In this document: positions 1-6,226 of the stretch, one piece after another
Numbering within the stretch: the first letter of the stretch is position 1
Layout: each line of letters opens with the position of its first letter
Origin: an uncultured Burkholderiales bacterium
GTDB taxonomy: Bacteria > Pseudomonadota > Gammaproteobacteria > Burkholderiales > Burkholderiaceae_C
Length of the DNA stretch: 6,392 bases
Reading direction: 5' to 3'
Assembly (NCBI GenBank): GCA_903856875.1
Contig: CAIODE010000110.1
Coordinates: 1 to 6,392 of the forward strand
The notes under the pieces: model-generated
Databases searched by the model: none
Told to the model about the DNA's origin: nothing
Seen by the model: only the letters and a program-made list of their open reading frames with translations
Translations under genes and position numbers: made by a program

Positions 1-527
1 AGTGGCTGCAATCGCAATTTGGCAAAGTCTATGGCGCGTGGTTGCATGAGGCGGCTTGGGGACGTGACGATCGACCGATTAGCACCGAGAGCGAGCCTGT
101 CAGCATCAGCCGTGAAACCACTTTCGAAACCGACTTGCATGCTGTGCGTGACAAGGCACAATTGGGCAAGGTGTTTACTAGGCTTTGCCAACAATTGGCC
201 GCCGATTTAAAGCGCAAGGGCTACGACGGCAAAACCATCGGCATCAAGCTGCGCTATGACAACTTCAAAAGTGTGACGCGCGATCAAACCCTCACCTTTT
301 ACACCCAAGATGCCAAAGAGATTCGCAAGTTTGCGGGACTGTGTTTAAAGCGGGTGGATTTATCGCGCAAACTCAGACTACTAGGCGTACGCGTGGGATC
401 TTTGGTCAAGCACGGGACAGCACCTGAACCCAACGCAAGCTACAGTTTGAAACAATCTACACACCCAGAACTCAACGAGGCTAGCCCCGATGGACAAACT
501 CAATTGCTTTTCACTGACGATGATTGA
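1..527 (+). CDS. dinB: DNA polymerase IV (Y-family translesion polymerase), 3' part only
   Basis: This is the C-terminal part of the error-prone Y-family polymerase that extends past damaged or misaligned templates. The gene enters from the left edge; the first full codon is at position 3 and 174 codons plus TGA are present, so the catalytic palm is outside the window. What is visible is the end of the thumb (FGKVYGAW, then GRDDRPIS) and the little-finger domain. Family-typical stretches are SISRETTF at the domain start, LRYDNFKSVTRDQTL in its core, and RKLRLLGVRVGSL at its end. A linker of about 30 residues follows, ending in QTQLLF and three aspartates. QTQLLF fits the QxxLxF type of beta-clamp-binding motif that ends many pol IV proteins. 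The last 38 nt are shared with the next gene. Any LexA box would lie upstream, out of view. Family identity is secure; the clamp motif is read by eye. Confidence 0.95.
   Translation, partial: WLQSQFGKVYGAWLHEAAWGRDDRPISTESEPVSISRETTFETDLHAVRDKAQLGKVFTRLCQQLAADLKRKGYDGKTIGIKLRYDNFKSVTRDQTLTFYTQDAKEIRKFAGLCLKRVDLSRKLRLLGVRVGSLVKHGTAPEPNASYSLKQSTHPELNEASPDGQTQLLFTDDD
477..480 (+). promoter_or_regulatory. Ribosome-binding site deciding the crotonase start
   Basis: GAGG sits 9 nt before the ATG at 490 and inside the dinB coding sequence. The alternative in-frame ATG at 520 has no purine-rich site at a usable distance, which favours the longer protein and the 38-nt overlap with dinB. Confidence 0.6.
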
Positions 528-1332
528 CCAAGTTGCGCACTTGGTGCTCAACAAGCCCGAGTCGCTCAACACCATGCATCCCACATTTTGGCGCGAGCTA
601 GACACAGTGCTACACCAGTTGAACGATGCTGGCCAGGCAAGGGCCTTGGTCATTTCTAGCACTGGCAAGCATTTTTCTGCGGGCATGGCTTTAGAAACTT
701 TTTCTGGCGCCATTTCCATGGACGCTGACAGCGCAGAGGGTCGCGCGGCAATCTTCGACTCACTGACCGACATGCAGTCCACCTTTACGCTTCTTGAGAG
801 CATGCGCATCCCTGTGATTGCTGCCATTCACGGGGGTTGCATTGGTGGTGCTGTCGACATGGTCACGGCTTGCTGCATTCGCTATGCCACCCAAGACGCT
901 TTTTTCTGCATTCAAGAAATCAACATCGGGATGGTGGCAGACGTGGGCACATTGCAACGCTTGCCCAAATTGCTGCCCATGGGCTTGGTCAAAGAATTGG
1001 CCTATACCGGCCGCCGCTTGAGTGCAGAAAATGCTTTGAAACACGGCCTCGTGACTCAGGTGTTTGAGAACCAGGAAGCTTTGGTATCAGGTGCTCTGGC
1101 ATGTGCCAAAGAAATGGCCAACAAACCACCTGTGGCCATTTGGGGCACCAAGCAAGCGCTGAACTACGCGCGCGATCACAGCGTGGAAGACAGTTTGCGC
1201 CAAATGGGTTGGTTGCAAGGCGCCATTTGGAGCAACCCGCATATCCGAGAAGCGCTGGTGGCCGCCAAGGAAAAGCGCCCAGCCCAATTTCCACCGCTTG
1301 CCCCCCTCAAAGGCTTCAAGACTTTGGGCTAA
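490..1332 (+). CDS. Enoyl-CoA hydratase/isomerase family protein, probably a delta3,5-delta2,4-dienoyl-CoA isomerase
   Basis: A 280-residue crotonase-fold enzyme acting on CoA thioesters, probably in beta-oxidation of unsaturated acyl chains. The oxyanion-hole segments are HFSAGM (residues 61-66) and IHGGCIGGAVDM (113-124). The next block, QEINIGMVADVGTLQRLPK (142-160), closely resembles the dienoyl-CoA isomerase ECH1. D123, E143 and D151 line up with rat ECH1 D176, E196 and D204, the acidic residues of that active site. Classical hydratases have two glutamates and lack the third aspartate. No peroxisomal or mitochondrial signal is present, so it should be cytosolic. The ATG at 490 is preferred because GAGG (477-480) lies 9 nt upstream and the N-terminus (CFSLTMIDQVAHL) looks family-typical; the ATG at 520 has no such site. 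The gene starts inside dinB and probably shares its transcript. Isomerase rather than hydratase activity is inference from motifs. Confidence 0.9.
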   Translation: MDKLNCFSLTMIDQVAHLVLNKPESLNTMHPTFWRELDTVLHQLNDAGQARALVISSTGKHFSAGMALETFSGAISMDADSAEGRAAIFDSLTDMQSTFTLLESMRIPVIAAIHGGCIGGAVDMVTACCIRYATQDAFFCIQEINIGMVADVGTLQRLPKLLPMGLVKELAYTGRRLSAENALKHGLVTQVFENQEALVSGALACAKEMANKPPVAIWGTKQALNYARDHSVEDSLRQMGWLQGAIWSNPHIREALVAAKEKRPAQFPPLAPLKGFKTLG

Positions 1333-1366
1333 TAAGCTGTAATGCGTTACACCGAAGATGTCTGGG

Positions 1367-2212
1367 TTATTGACGCGCTGTGCGAATGTTCTTGGGCGGC
1401 GATTGCGGGTGGCTGGTACGCCAAGGATTGATGTCCAAGCCACCGCGCCTTGTATAGCGCGCATACACAGACAACTTCAACGGTTTGCAGCGTGTCCAAA
1501 TGTCCATGAAGATGCGCTCCACACACTGCTCATGAAACTCATTGTGATTTCGAAAGCTCACAATGTATTGCAGCAAGCCTGCCTGATCGATTTGATCGCC
1601 CGAGTATGAAATTTGAACACTCCCCCAGTCGGGTTGACCTGTCACTAAACAATTGCTTTTAAGCAGGTGACTCACGAATGTTTCGGTCACGGGCGCCTCA
1701 TTTTTTTGCGCATTGAGCAACTCAGGTGCAGGCTGATAGTGTGTGCACTCAATGTCCATTCGGTCCAGATTGAGGCCATCCAGTTCATGCACAGGCTCTT
1801 TGTCAAACTCTTCGGGCAGAATGATTTTGACGCCACAGCGTGCCAGAATTTTCCCACCATGCCAGAGTGCTGCGTCCAAATCTTCTCGCATGCAATCACG
1901 CACGGCTTGCGCATCGACAAATCGGGTGGCATTGAAACTGTTCAAATAAAGCTTGAAAGATTTACTTTCAATGATGTGTGTGCTTTCCGCCGGCACCGTA
2001 ATGTGCGCAATGGCCACTTGAGGTTTGCCCTTTAGATTGAACCAAGAAAGTTCAAATGCTGTCCATAAATCAGCGCCAAAGAAAACAGGTGAACCTAGAA
2101 TGCCCAACTCTTCGCGCTTGACAGCACGCGGAATAGGAAACAACAAAGACGCATCGTATTGATCGACATAGGCGCTGTTTTTGCCCAACTCTGATTGCTC
2201 CGGCTGGTTCAT
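1367..2212 (-). CDS. queF: NADPH-dependent 7-cyano-7-deazaguanine reductase (preQ0 to preQ1)
   Basis: QueF reduces the nitrile of preQ0 to the aminomethyl group of preQ1 with two NADPH, a late step before the modified base is inserted into queuosine tRNAs. With the ATG at 2212 the protein has 281 residues, matching the long two-lobed (E. coli-like, about 282 aa) form. The QueF signature ESKSFK is at residues 82-87. The catalytic cysteine is C188 in [15 protein letters not shown], with D195 nearby and H227-E228 in [10 protein letters not shown]. These correspond to C190, D197, H229 and E230 of the E. coli enzyme. The C-terminus carries the usual [10 protein letters not shown]. The start overlaps the yaaA stop as ATGA and has GGGAG 4 nt upstream. 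A longer frame from a TTG at 2245 lies inside yaaA and adds 11 residues unlike the family. Expression is expected to be coupled to yaaA. Confidence 0.97.
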   Translation of the reverse strand: MNQPEQSELGKNSAYVDQYDASLLFPIPRAVKREELGILGSPVFFGADLWTAFELSWFNLKGKPQVAIAHITVPAESTHIIESKSFKLYLNSFNATRFVDAQAVRDCMREDLDAALWHGGKILARCGVKIILPEEFDKEPVHELDGLNLDRMDIECTHYQPAPELLNAQKNEAPVTETFVSHLLKSNCLVTGQPDWGSVQISYSGDQIDQAGLLQYIVSFRNHNEFHEQCVERIFMDIWTRCKPLKLSVYARYTRRGGLDINPWRTSHPQSPPKNIRTARQ

Positions 2213-2991
2213 ACCGCTCCCTTTTCTCGGCGTCGGAAAACCCAACGATTGACATCAGACTCAGAGGCCGCATAAGCATAGCCTTCCAGATTGAAGTCTT
2301 TCAACTTTTCTGGATTTTGAATGTGTTTTTGAATGGCATACCGCGCAAGCAAACCTCGCGCGCGCTTGGCAAAGAAACTGATGACTTTGTATTTGCCGCC
2401 TTTGTATTCTTCAAACACACACTCAATCACGCGCGCCTTCAAAACCTTTTGATCAACCGCCTTGAAATACTCTTGCGACGCTAAATTGACAACGACTGGT
2501 GTTTTATCCTTCACCAATTGCGCGTTGAGATGCTGCGCAATGCTCGCACCCCAAAACTGGTACAAATTTTTGCCCCGCAAATTGGTCAAGGCTGTTCCCA
2601 TTTCCAAGCGATAGGGTTGCATCCAATCTAGGGGGCGCAACACGCCATACAAGCCACTCAGAATACAAACGTGCTCTTGCGCCCACTCAAGGTCTTTGGG
2701 CTTCAAAGATTTGGCTTCCAAGCCGTCATAGACGTCGCCATTGAAAGCCAATACCGCTTGTTTTGAGTTTTTAGCTGTAAATTTAGGGTGCCAAGCTTCA
2801 TATCTGGCCACGTTAAGAGCTGCCAAGTTGTCGCTCAAATCCATGAGTTCAGAAATTTGCGCTGGCGTTTTATGTTTCAATACCTCTATCAATTCTGCAG
2901 ATTGCGAGACAAATTGGGGCAAGGTATGGGGTACCCCCTCAGCCGGGGATTCGTAATCCAACGATTTAGCAGGTGACAATAGAAGCAGCAT
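2209..2991 (-). CDS. yaaA: Peroxide stress protein YaaA (DUF328/UPF0246 family)
   Basis: In E. coli YaaA is induced during hydrogen peroxide stress and helps keep unincorporated iron low, limiting Fenton damage; its molecular activity is not settled. The protein is 260 residues from the ATG at 2991, close to the 258 of E. coli YaaA. Family-typical segments in order are [10 protein letters not shown] (4-13), FNGDVYDGL (83-91), [12 protein letters not shown] (111-122), YRLEMGT (127-133), NLASQEYF (169-176) and [14 protein letters not shown] (205-218). No signal peptide or membrane segment is seen. A TTG two codons upstream (2997) would add Leu-His but leaves the AAAGGA site at 3005-3000 only 2 nt away; from the ATG it is 8 nt away, so the ATG is chosen. 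It is the first gene of the leftward yaaA-queF pair and faces the oxidoreductase operon across a 127-nt divergent region. An OxyR site was not recognised. Confidence 0.96.
   Translation of the reverse strand: MLLLLSPAKSLDYESPAEGVPHTLPQFVSQSAELIEVLKHKTPAQISELMDLSDNLAALNVARYEAWHPKFTAKNSKQAVLAFNGDVYDGLEAKSLKPKDLEWAQEHVCILSGLYGVLRPLDWMQPYRLEMGTALTNLRGKNLYQFWGASIAQHLNAQLVKDKTPVVVNLASQEYFKAVDQKVLKARVIECVFEEYKGGKYKVISFFAKRARGLLARYAIQKHIQNPEKLKDFNLEGYAYAASESDVNRWVFRRREKGAV
2217..2221 (-). promoter_or_regulatory. Ribosome-binding site of queF, inside yaaA
   Basis: On the minus strand GGGAG, preceded by AAAA, ends 4 nt before the queF ATG at 2212-2210. The spacing is a little short but the core is strong. 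It lies within the last codons of yaaA and supports the 281-residue start over the TTG at 2245. Confidence 0.6.
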
Positions 2992-2999
2992 GTGCAAAA

Positions 3000-3005
3000 T
3001 CCTTT
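3000..3005 (-). promoter_or_regulatory. Ribosome-binding site fixing the yaaA start
   Basis: AAAGGA on the minus strand ends 8 nt before the ATG at 2991-2989, an ideal spacing. It rules against the upstream TTG at 2997, which would be only 2 nt from it. Confidence 0.75.
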
Positions 3006-3014
3006 AATGACTCA

Positions 3015-3043
3015 ATTATCTTGCAGGTGACAGTACTTTGCAG
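3015..3043 (-). promoter_or_regulatory. Putative sigma70-type promoter of yaaA-queF
   Basis: On the minus strand a -10-like GATAAT (3020-3015, five of six consensus bases) is preceded at 17 nt by CTGCAA (3043-3038), a weak -35 matching three of six. Transcription would start near 3008, giving a leader of about 17 nt that contains the AAAGGA site. The weak -35 is part of one copy of a tandem 10-bp repeat and the other copy fills the spacer, which would suit a promoter controlled by a bound protein. This is inference from sequence only. Confidence 0.4.
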
Positions 3044-3047
3044 GTGA
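3021..3047. repeat. Tandem 10-bp direct repeat TTGCAGGTGA, 17-bp period
   Basis: TTGCAGGTGA occurs at 3021-3030 and again at 3038-3047. The period of 17 bp puts the copies on roughly similar faces of the helix, and both lie over the putative yaaA promoter. A shorter match, GCAGGTGA, lies 54 bp to the left at 2969-2976 inside the yaaA start region, and another at 1663-1670 inside queF; those two are explained by coding sequence. The intergenic pair may be a transcription-factor site. Confidence 0.6.
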
Positions 3048-3059
3048 AGGCATTAGCCT

Positions 3060-3074
3060 AAATTGTCTCAATTT
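3060..3074. promoter_or_regulatory. 15-bp palindrome, possible operator of the oxidoreductase operon
   Basis: AAATTG (3060-3065) and CAATTT (3069-3074) are perfect inverted arms around TCT. The site ends 44 nt before the ene-reductase ATG at 3119, within the 127-nt divergent region, where an operator or an activator box would be expected. It partly covers a weak -10-like TAAATT (3059-3064). The inner ATTG-N3-CAAT form could suit a dimeric regulator. No regulator gene is in the window, so the factor is unknown. Confidence 0.4.
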
Positions 3075-3118
3075 TGATCGTATCTGCATTTGCGGCCCCA
3101 AACTAAAAGTAAACCATC

Positions 3119-4240
3119 ATGAGTCTTCTTTTTTCTGAGTACCAGCTACCCTCCCCCAAAGGCCCCCTTAATTTGGCCAATCGCATCGTGATTGCGCCCA
3201 TGTGCCAATATTCAGCAGATCAGGGCAAAGCCACCGATTGGCATTTGGCCCACTGGACCTCTTTGCTCAACAGTGGCGCAGGCCTGGTTGTTTTAGAAGC
3301 CACAGCAGTGACCGATGAAGGCCGTATCAGCCCGGGCTGTTTGGGTTTGTGGAATGAAGCTACGGCCGAAGCTTTGCAAGACACATTAGGTCGGGCCCGA
3401 AAACTTGCACCCCACGTGCCCGTTGCCATTCAAATTAGCCATGCAGGCCGCAAGGCTTCGAGTGCAGCACCTTGGCATGGTGGGCAACTGCTTGATGCGG
3501 CACATCAGGGTTGGCAAGCGGTCGCACCCAGTGCTTTGCCACATCTGGCCACCGAGACACCGCCTACTGAATTGGATGCAGCAGGACTTGAGCGCATCAA
3601 AAATGCCTTTGTCAAAACAGCCGAACGTGCGCAAGACATGGGCATCGAAATGGTTGAAATCCATGCAGCTCACGGATATTTGTTGCATCAATTTTTATCT
3701 CCTATTTCAAACAAAAGAAGCGATCAATATGGCGGAAATTTTGAAAACCGCACACGATTTATTCGAGAAATTTTTGACGCTGTGCGGGCTAAGTTCAATG
3801 GTGTTTTAGGCATTCGCCTGTCGGCCACCGATTGGGTCGAAGACGGCTGGAATCCTGAAGAAACAGCAGACTTGTCTGTTCGACTTAAAGACGCTGGTGC
3901 AAACTTTGTCCATATTTCTTCAGGCGGTGTCGCCTCTCAACAGAAGATTGCCATCGGTCCTGAATACCAAGTGCCATTTGCCAAAACAGTGAAAGACAAA
4001 TCCGGCCTGCCCACCATCGCAGTAGGCTTGATTACGCAAGCGCAACAAGCCGAGGCGATATTGCGACGAGGCGATGCCAACCTCATCGCCTTTGCCAGAG
4101 CCTTTTTGTACAACCCTCGATGGGCATGGCAAGCAGCTGCAGAACTGGGCGGTGTGGTGCAAGCCAGCGCACAGTACTGGCGCTGCTTACCCAGAGAAGC
4201 ACAATCGGTTTTTGGCAACGTCAAAGTTGGGATGCGTTAA
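3119..4240 (+). CDS. NADH:flavin oxidoreductase, Old Yellow Enzyme family (YqjM/XenA class ene-reductase)
   Basis: A 373-residue FMN-dependent TIM-barrel enzyme that would use NAD(P)H to reduce activated C=C bonds of enones, maleimides or nitro-compounds. It has the hallmarks of the thermophilic-like class: C29 and Y31 in APMCQYSA (flavin-tuning cysteine), Q105 in IQISHAGRK, the substrate-binding pair H182/H185 in EIHAAHGYLLHQF, NKRSDQYGGNFENR (198-211), R233 in GIRLS and R327 near the FMN phosphate loop. R355 in QYWR aligns with the YqjM inter-subunit arginine finger R336, followed by an 18-residue tail. It is longer than YqjM (338 aa) and nearer XenA. No signal peptide, so cytosolic. It begins a plus-strand operon with a monooxygenase 4 nt downstream. 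No strong ribosome-binding site is seen before the ATG. The family is clear; the natural substrate is not readable from sequence. Confidence 0.95.
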   Translation: MSLLFSEYQLPSPKGPLNLANRIVIAPMCQYSADQGKATDWHLAHWTSLLNSGAGLVVLEATAVTDEGRISPGCLGLWNEATAEALQDTLGRARKLAPHVPVAIQISHAGRKASSAAPWHGGQLLDAAHQGWQAVAPSALPHLATETPPTELDAAGLERIKNAFVKTAERAQDMGIEMVEIHAAHGYLLHQFLSPISNKRSDQYGGNFENRTRFIREIFDAVRAKFNGVLGIRLSATDWVEDGWNPEETADLSVRLKDAGANFVHISSGGVASQQKIAIGPEYQVPFAKTVKDKSGLPTIAVGLITQAQQAEAILRRGDANLIAFARAFLYNPRWAWQAAAELGGVVQASAQYWRCLPREAQSVFGNVKVGMR

Positions 4241-4244
4241 AACC

Positions 4245-5954
4245 ATGAACACGCCCGCCTTTCAAAACGTTCAATTTACCAATGGCTATGAGTTCACTCA
4301 AGGCGCTGGTTACACACTGCCCGAATATGCTTTTGTGACACCGCCAGAGTTGGTACAAAACAAAACATTACGGCATGCGGTCGTCATTGTGGGGGGCGGT
4401 ATCTCAGGTCTGACTTTGGCTTGTGCCTTGGCCAACTTGGGCATCAAAGCCGTTCTACTCGACGAAGACAACACTGTAGGGGTCAAGGGCGCCTCCTCGC
4501 GCGGTATTTGTTACACCCAAAAATCACTGGAAATTTTTCAAAAGCTGGGCGTGTTTGATCGGATTGCCAAAAAAGGCATTCAATGGAGTGTGGGTCGGAC
4601 ATTTGCAGGCAATGATGAGGTCTACAACTTTGACCTCAAGCTACAAAGCAATTTCAATCTCTCGCAACAACCCGCCTTCATCAATATTCAGCAGTTTTAC
4701 ATTGAGGGCTACTTGGTAGAGCGAATTCAAGAACTGGGTTCTGTTGATTTGCGCTGGCAATCACGCGTCACAGCCTTCAAGCAAAACAAAGACTTCGCAA
4801 CACTCAGCGTTGAAACACCCGAAGGCACTTACCAACTTCAAGCCGATCATGTGATAGATGCCACGGGATCGCACACACCTTTTCACGCATGGACTGGCGT
4901 TGGCATGGAAAGCAAAAAAGGCGATGACCGTTGGTGCATTGCCGATGTGCGCTTTGACACGCACCCCCCCACCGAGCGCCACACCTGGATTGAAGCGCCC
5001 TTCAATGAAAACCGCGCTGTCTGGCAACATCTGATGGCCGACGATGTGTGGCGCATTGATTACCAAATGGAACCCAACGCCGATGCAGCTTACATCAGCC
5101 GCGAAGACGTAGTGCGGGAGCGCTTAGAGCGTCAATTTGGCAAGAAGGTGAAGGTCGACATTGTCTGGGTGGGCCCCTATGCCTACAAGAGTCAGTGCCT
5201 CACCACTTTGCGCATGGGACGGGTATTTTTCATGGGCGACACGGCCAAAATTGTGAACCCATTTGGCGCACGCGGTGGCAATAATGGGGTAGCCGATGCT
5301 GACAACTTGGCGTGGAAACTGGCAGCGGTGTTGCGCGGCCATGCCGACGAAGCACTGCTTGAAAGTTACAACGACGAGCGTCTAGAAGCTGCGCAAGAAA
5401 ATGTCAAAGTCACGCGCCGCACGGCAAGATTTTTAAGGCCTGCGGACGGTGTTGAACGTGCCTTCAGAAAAGCCACCATCAGCTTGGCCAAACAATTTCC
5501 ATTTGCAAGGTCCTTGATCAATACAGGCCGCATGGCCATTGCCAATAGCTACCGTGGTTCACGCGTGTGTGGGGAGAATGGCGGCATCTCGGTTCAAAAC
5601 GTCAAAATTCAATGGCGTCCAGGCAAATCGGGGGCATTGAACGACCTGTTGCAATGGGCAAATGGCCGAATGCTGATTTTGGTTTTCGGAAAGCAATCCA
5701 AAGCGTCAGTTAAACGCCTACAAGAACTAAGCGCCTCTGGTCTTCCCGTTAGATGTGTGCAAGTCCTTGCCAAAGTCGACAGCCCCCAAGCTCGCGAACA
5801 CATTTGGGACAAACAAGGCCATTTGCAAAGCGCCTGTGCTGCAGTGCCCGTTGGCGGTTGGGCAGTGATTCGACCCGATGGTTATTTGGCAGACACCGGC
5901 CAAGGTGTGAACGGTGATTTGATTGCCGCTGTTGCCACCTCTTTGTGCCTTTGA
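4245..5954 (+). CDS. FAD-dependent aromatic-ring hydroxylase-like monooxygenase (PheA/TfdB/MhpA type)
   Basis: A 569-residue class A flavoprotein monooxygenase, expected to use NAD(P)H and O2 to hydroxylate a phenolic or related substrate. The Rossmann FAD motif is VVIVGGGISGLTLA (46-59) with an acidic residue at 73-74 for the ribose. The second conserved segment is DHVIDATG (201-208), where the usual DG motif reads DATG. The FAD-pyrophosphate segment is GDTAKIVNPFGARGGNNGVADADNLAWKL (331-359, motif start GDTAK), where relatives often have GD-A-H. The last 110 residues look like the thioredoxin-like C-terminal domain of the phenol hydroxylase group, ending with RPDGYLAD (543-550). About 40 extra residues precede the FAD motif. 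The ATG at 4245 is chosen because the longer frame from 4074 lies inside the upstream gene. The 4-nt gap to the ene-reductase implies coupled translation. Substrate unknown. Confidence 0.9.
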   Translation: MNTPAFQNVQFTNGYEFTQGAGYTLPEYAFVTPPELVQNKTLRHAVVIVGGGISGLTLACALANLGIKAVLLDEDNTVGVKGASSRGICYTQKSLEIFQKLGVFDRIAKKGIQWSVGRTFAGNDEVYNFDLKLQSNFNLSQQPAFINIQQFYIEGYLVERIQELGSVDLRWQSRVTAFKQNKDFATLSVETPEGTYQLQADHVIDATGSHTPFHAWTGVGMESKKGDDRWCIADVRFDTHPPTERHTWIEAPFNENRAVWQHLMADDVWRIDYQMEPNADAAYISREDVVRERLERQFGKKVKVDIVWVGPYAYKSQCLTTLRMGRVFFMGDTAKIVNPFGARGGNNGVADADNLAWKLAAVLRGHADEALLESYNDERLEAAQENVKVTRRTARFLRPADGVERAFRKATISLAKQFPFARSLINTGRMAIANSYRGSRVCGENGGISVQNVKIQWRPGKSGALNDLLQWANGRMLILVFGKQSKASVKRLQELSASGLPVRCVQVLAKVDSPQAREHIWDKQGHLQSACAAVPVGGWAVIRPDGYLADTGQGVNGDLIAAVATSLCL

Positions 5955-5974
5955 TTCAATTCGGACTCACCCTC

Positions 5975-6154
5975 ATGAAAACAGAACTGAACTTACAAGA
6001 CGCCGATGGCTTTTATGAACAATTGTTGAATGCGCATGAAGGGCTGAATGACGAGCAATCAGAGCAGCTCAACATGCGGCTGATTTTGCTGCTGGCCAAT
6101 CAGGTGGGAGACGCTTCAGTGCTCAGAGATTGCATTGAATGTGCGAAGAACTGA
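5975..6154 (+). CDS. DUF2783 domain-containing small protein
   Basis: A 59-residue protein matching the DUF2783 family by eye: TELNLQDADGFYEQL (3-17), AHEGLNDEQSEQLNMRL (20-36) and LLLANQVGDASVLRD (38-52). It is predicted mostly alpha-helical, with no signal peptide, membrane segment or metal-binding pattern; the two cysteines (C53, C56) are close together. It lies 20 nt after the monooxygenase stop and reads as the third gene of the same operon. From memory, DUF2783 proteins are often encoded next to FAD-dependent monooxygenases in Proteobacteria, which suggests an accessory or stabilising role, but no function is established to my knowledge. The ATG at 5975 is chosen because family members begin a few residues before the conserved acidic-Gly-Phe-Tyr block and GGA lies 9 nt upstream; a GTG at 5945 overlaps the monooxygenase and adds 10 unrelated residues. 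Confidence 0.85.
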   Translation: MKTELNLQDADGFYEQLLNAHEGLNDEQSEQLNMRLILLLANQVGDASVLRDCIECAKN

Positions 6155-6182
6155 ACCAGAACCTGTCTTGACTCTCGAAAAC

Positions 6183-6196
6183 TGGGCGCTAGCCCA
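6183..6196 (+). other. Small hairpin after the oxidoreductase operon; weak terminator candidate
   Basis: TGGGC and GCCCA can pair over a GCTA loop 29 nt after the DUF2783 stop. The stem is only 5 bp and is followed by TTAAAAT rather than a T run, so as an intrinsic terminator it is poor. It directly abuts the -10-like TAAAAT that may serve valS. Confidence 0.3.
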
Positions 6197-6197
6197 T

Positions 6198-6203
6198 TAA
6201 AAT
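6198..6203 (+). promoter_or_regulatory. Possible -10 element of the valS promoter
   Basis: TAAAAT lies 56 nt before the valS ATG. No good -35 sits at 16-18 nt; the nearest consensus-like hexamer, TTGACT (6168-6173), is 24 nt away, too far for a standard promoter. The call rests mainly on position in the only non-coding stretch before valS. Confidence 0.3.
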
Positions 6204-6226
6204 CATGGCTTTAGTCCATTCTTGAA

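Noticed and set aside
1338..1351. TGTAA-TGCG-TTACA hairpin between the convergent crotonase and queF genes as a bidirectional terminator
   Set aside because: The stem is only 5 bp and AT-rich, with no T run on either side.
1087..1464. Minus-strand open frame overlapping the crotonase
   Set aside because: It is antisense to a well-supported gene, has no recognisable motif, and its composition follows from the codon pattern of the real gene. The same applies to the minus-strand frame at 381-827.
2213..2245. TTG-initiated 292-residue form of queF
   Set aside because: It would overlap yaaA by 37 nt, while the ATG at 2212 has GGGAG upstream and gives the usual family length.
2992..2997. TTG start of yaaA two codons upstream
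   Set aside because: AAAGGA would be only 2 nt away from the TTG, and family members begin at the Met-Leu-x-Leu-x-Ser-Pro-Ala-Lys segment.
2992..3118. A preQ1 riboswitch controlling the yaaA-queF operon
   Set aside because: I see no preQ1 aptamer pseudoknot pattern, and the likely yaaA leader is only about 17 nt.
3405..3809. Plus-strand 134-codon open frame within the ene-reductase gene
   Set aside because: It is an alternative frame of a conserved enzyme, with no family resemblance and no ribosome-binding site.
4074..4244. Longer 626-residue form of the monooxygenase starting at ATG 4074
   Set aside because: The extra 57 residues are an out-of-frame reading of the ene-reductase 3' end and resemble no flavoprotein N-terminus; the ATG at 4245 directly follows that gene's stop.
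3119..5954. A split 2-aminobenzoyl-CoA monooxygenase/reductase
   Set aside because: The monooxygenase has the phenol-hydroxylase layout with a thioredoxin-like tail, and the reductase gene comes first, opposite to the fused enzyme; no CoA ligase is present.
5945..5974. GTG start for the DUF2783 protein
   Set aside because: It lies in the last codons of the monooxygenase and adds ten residues without family resemblance; the ATG at 5975 has GGA 9 nt upstream.
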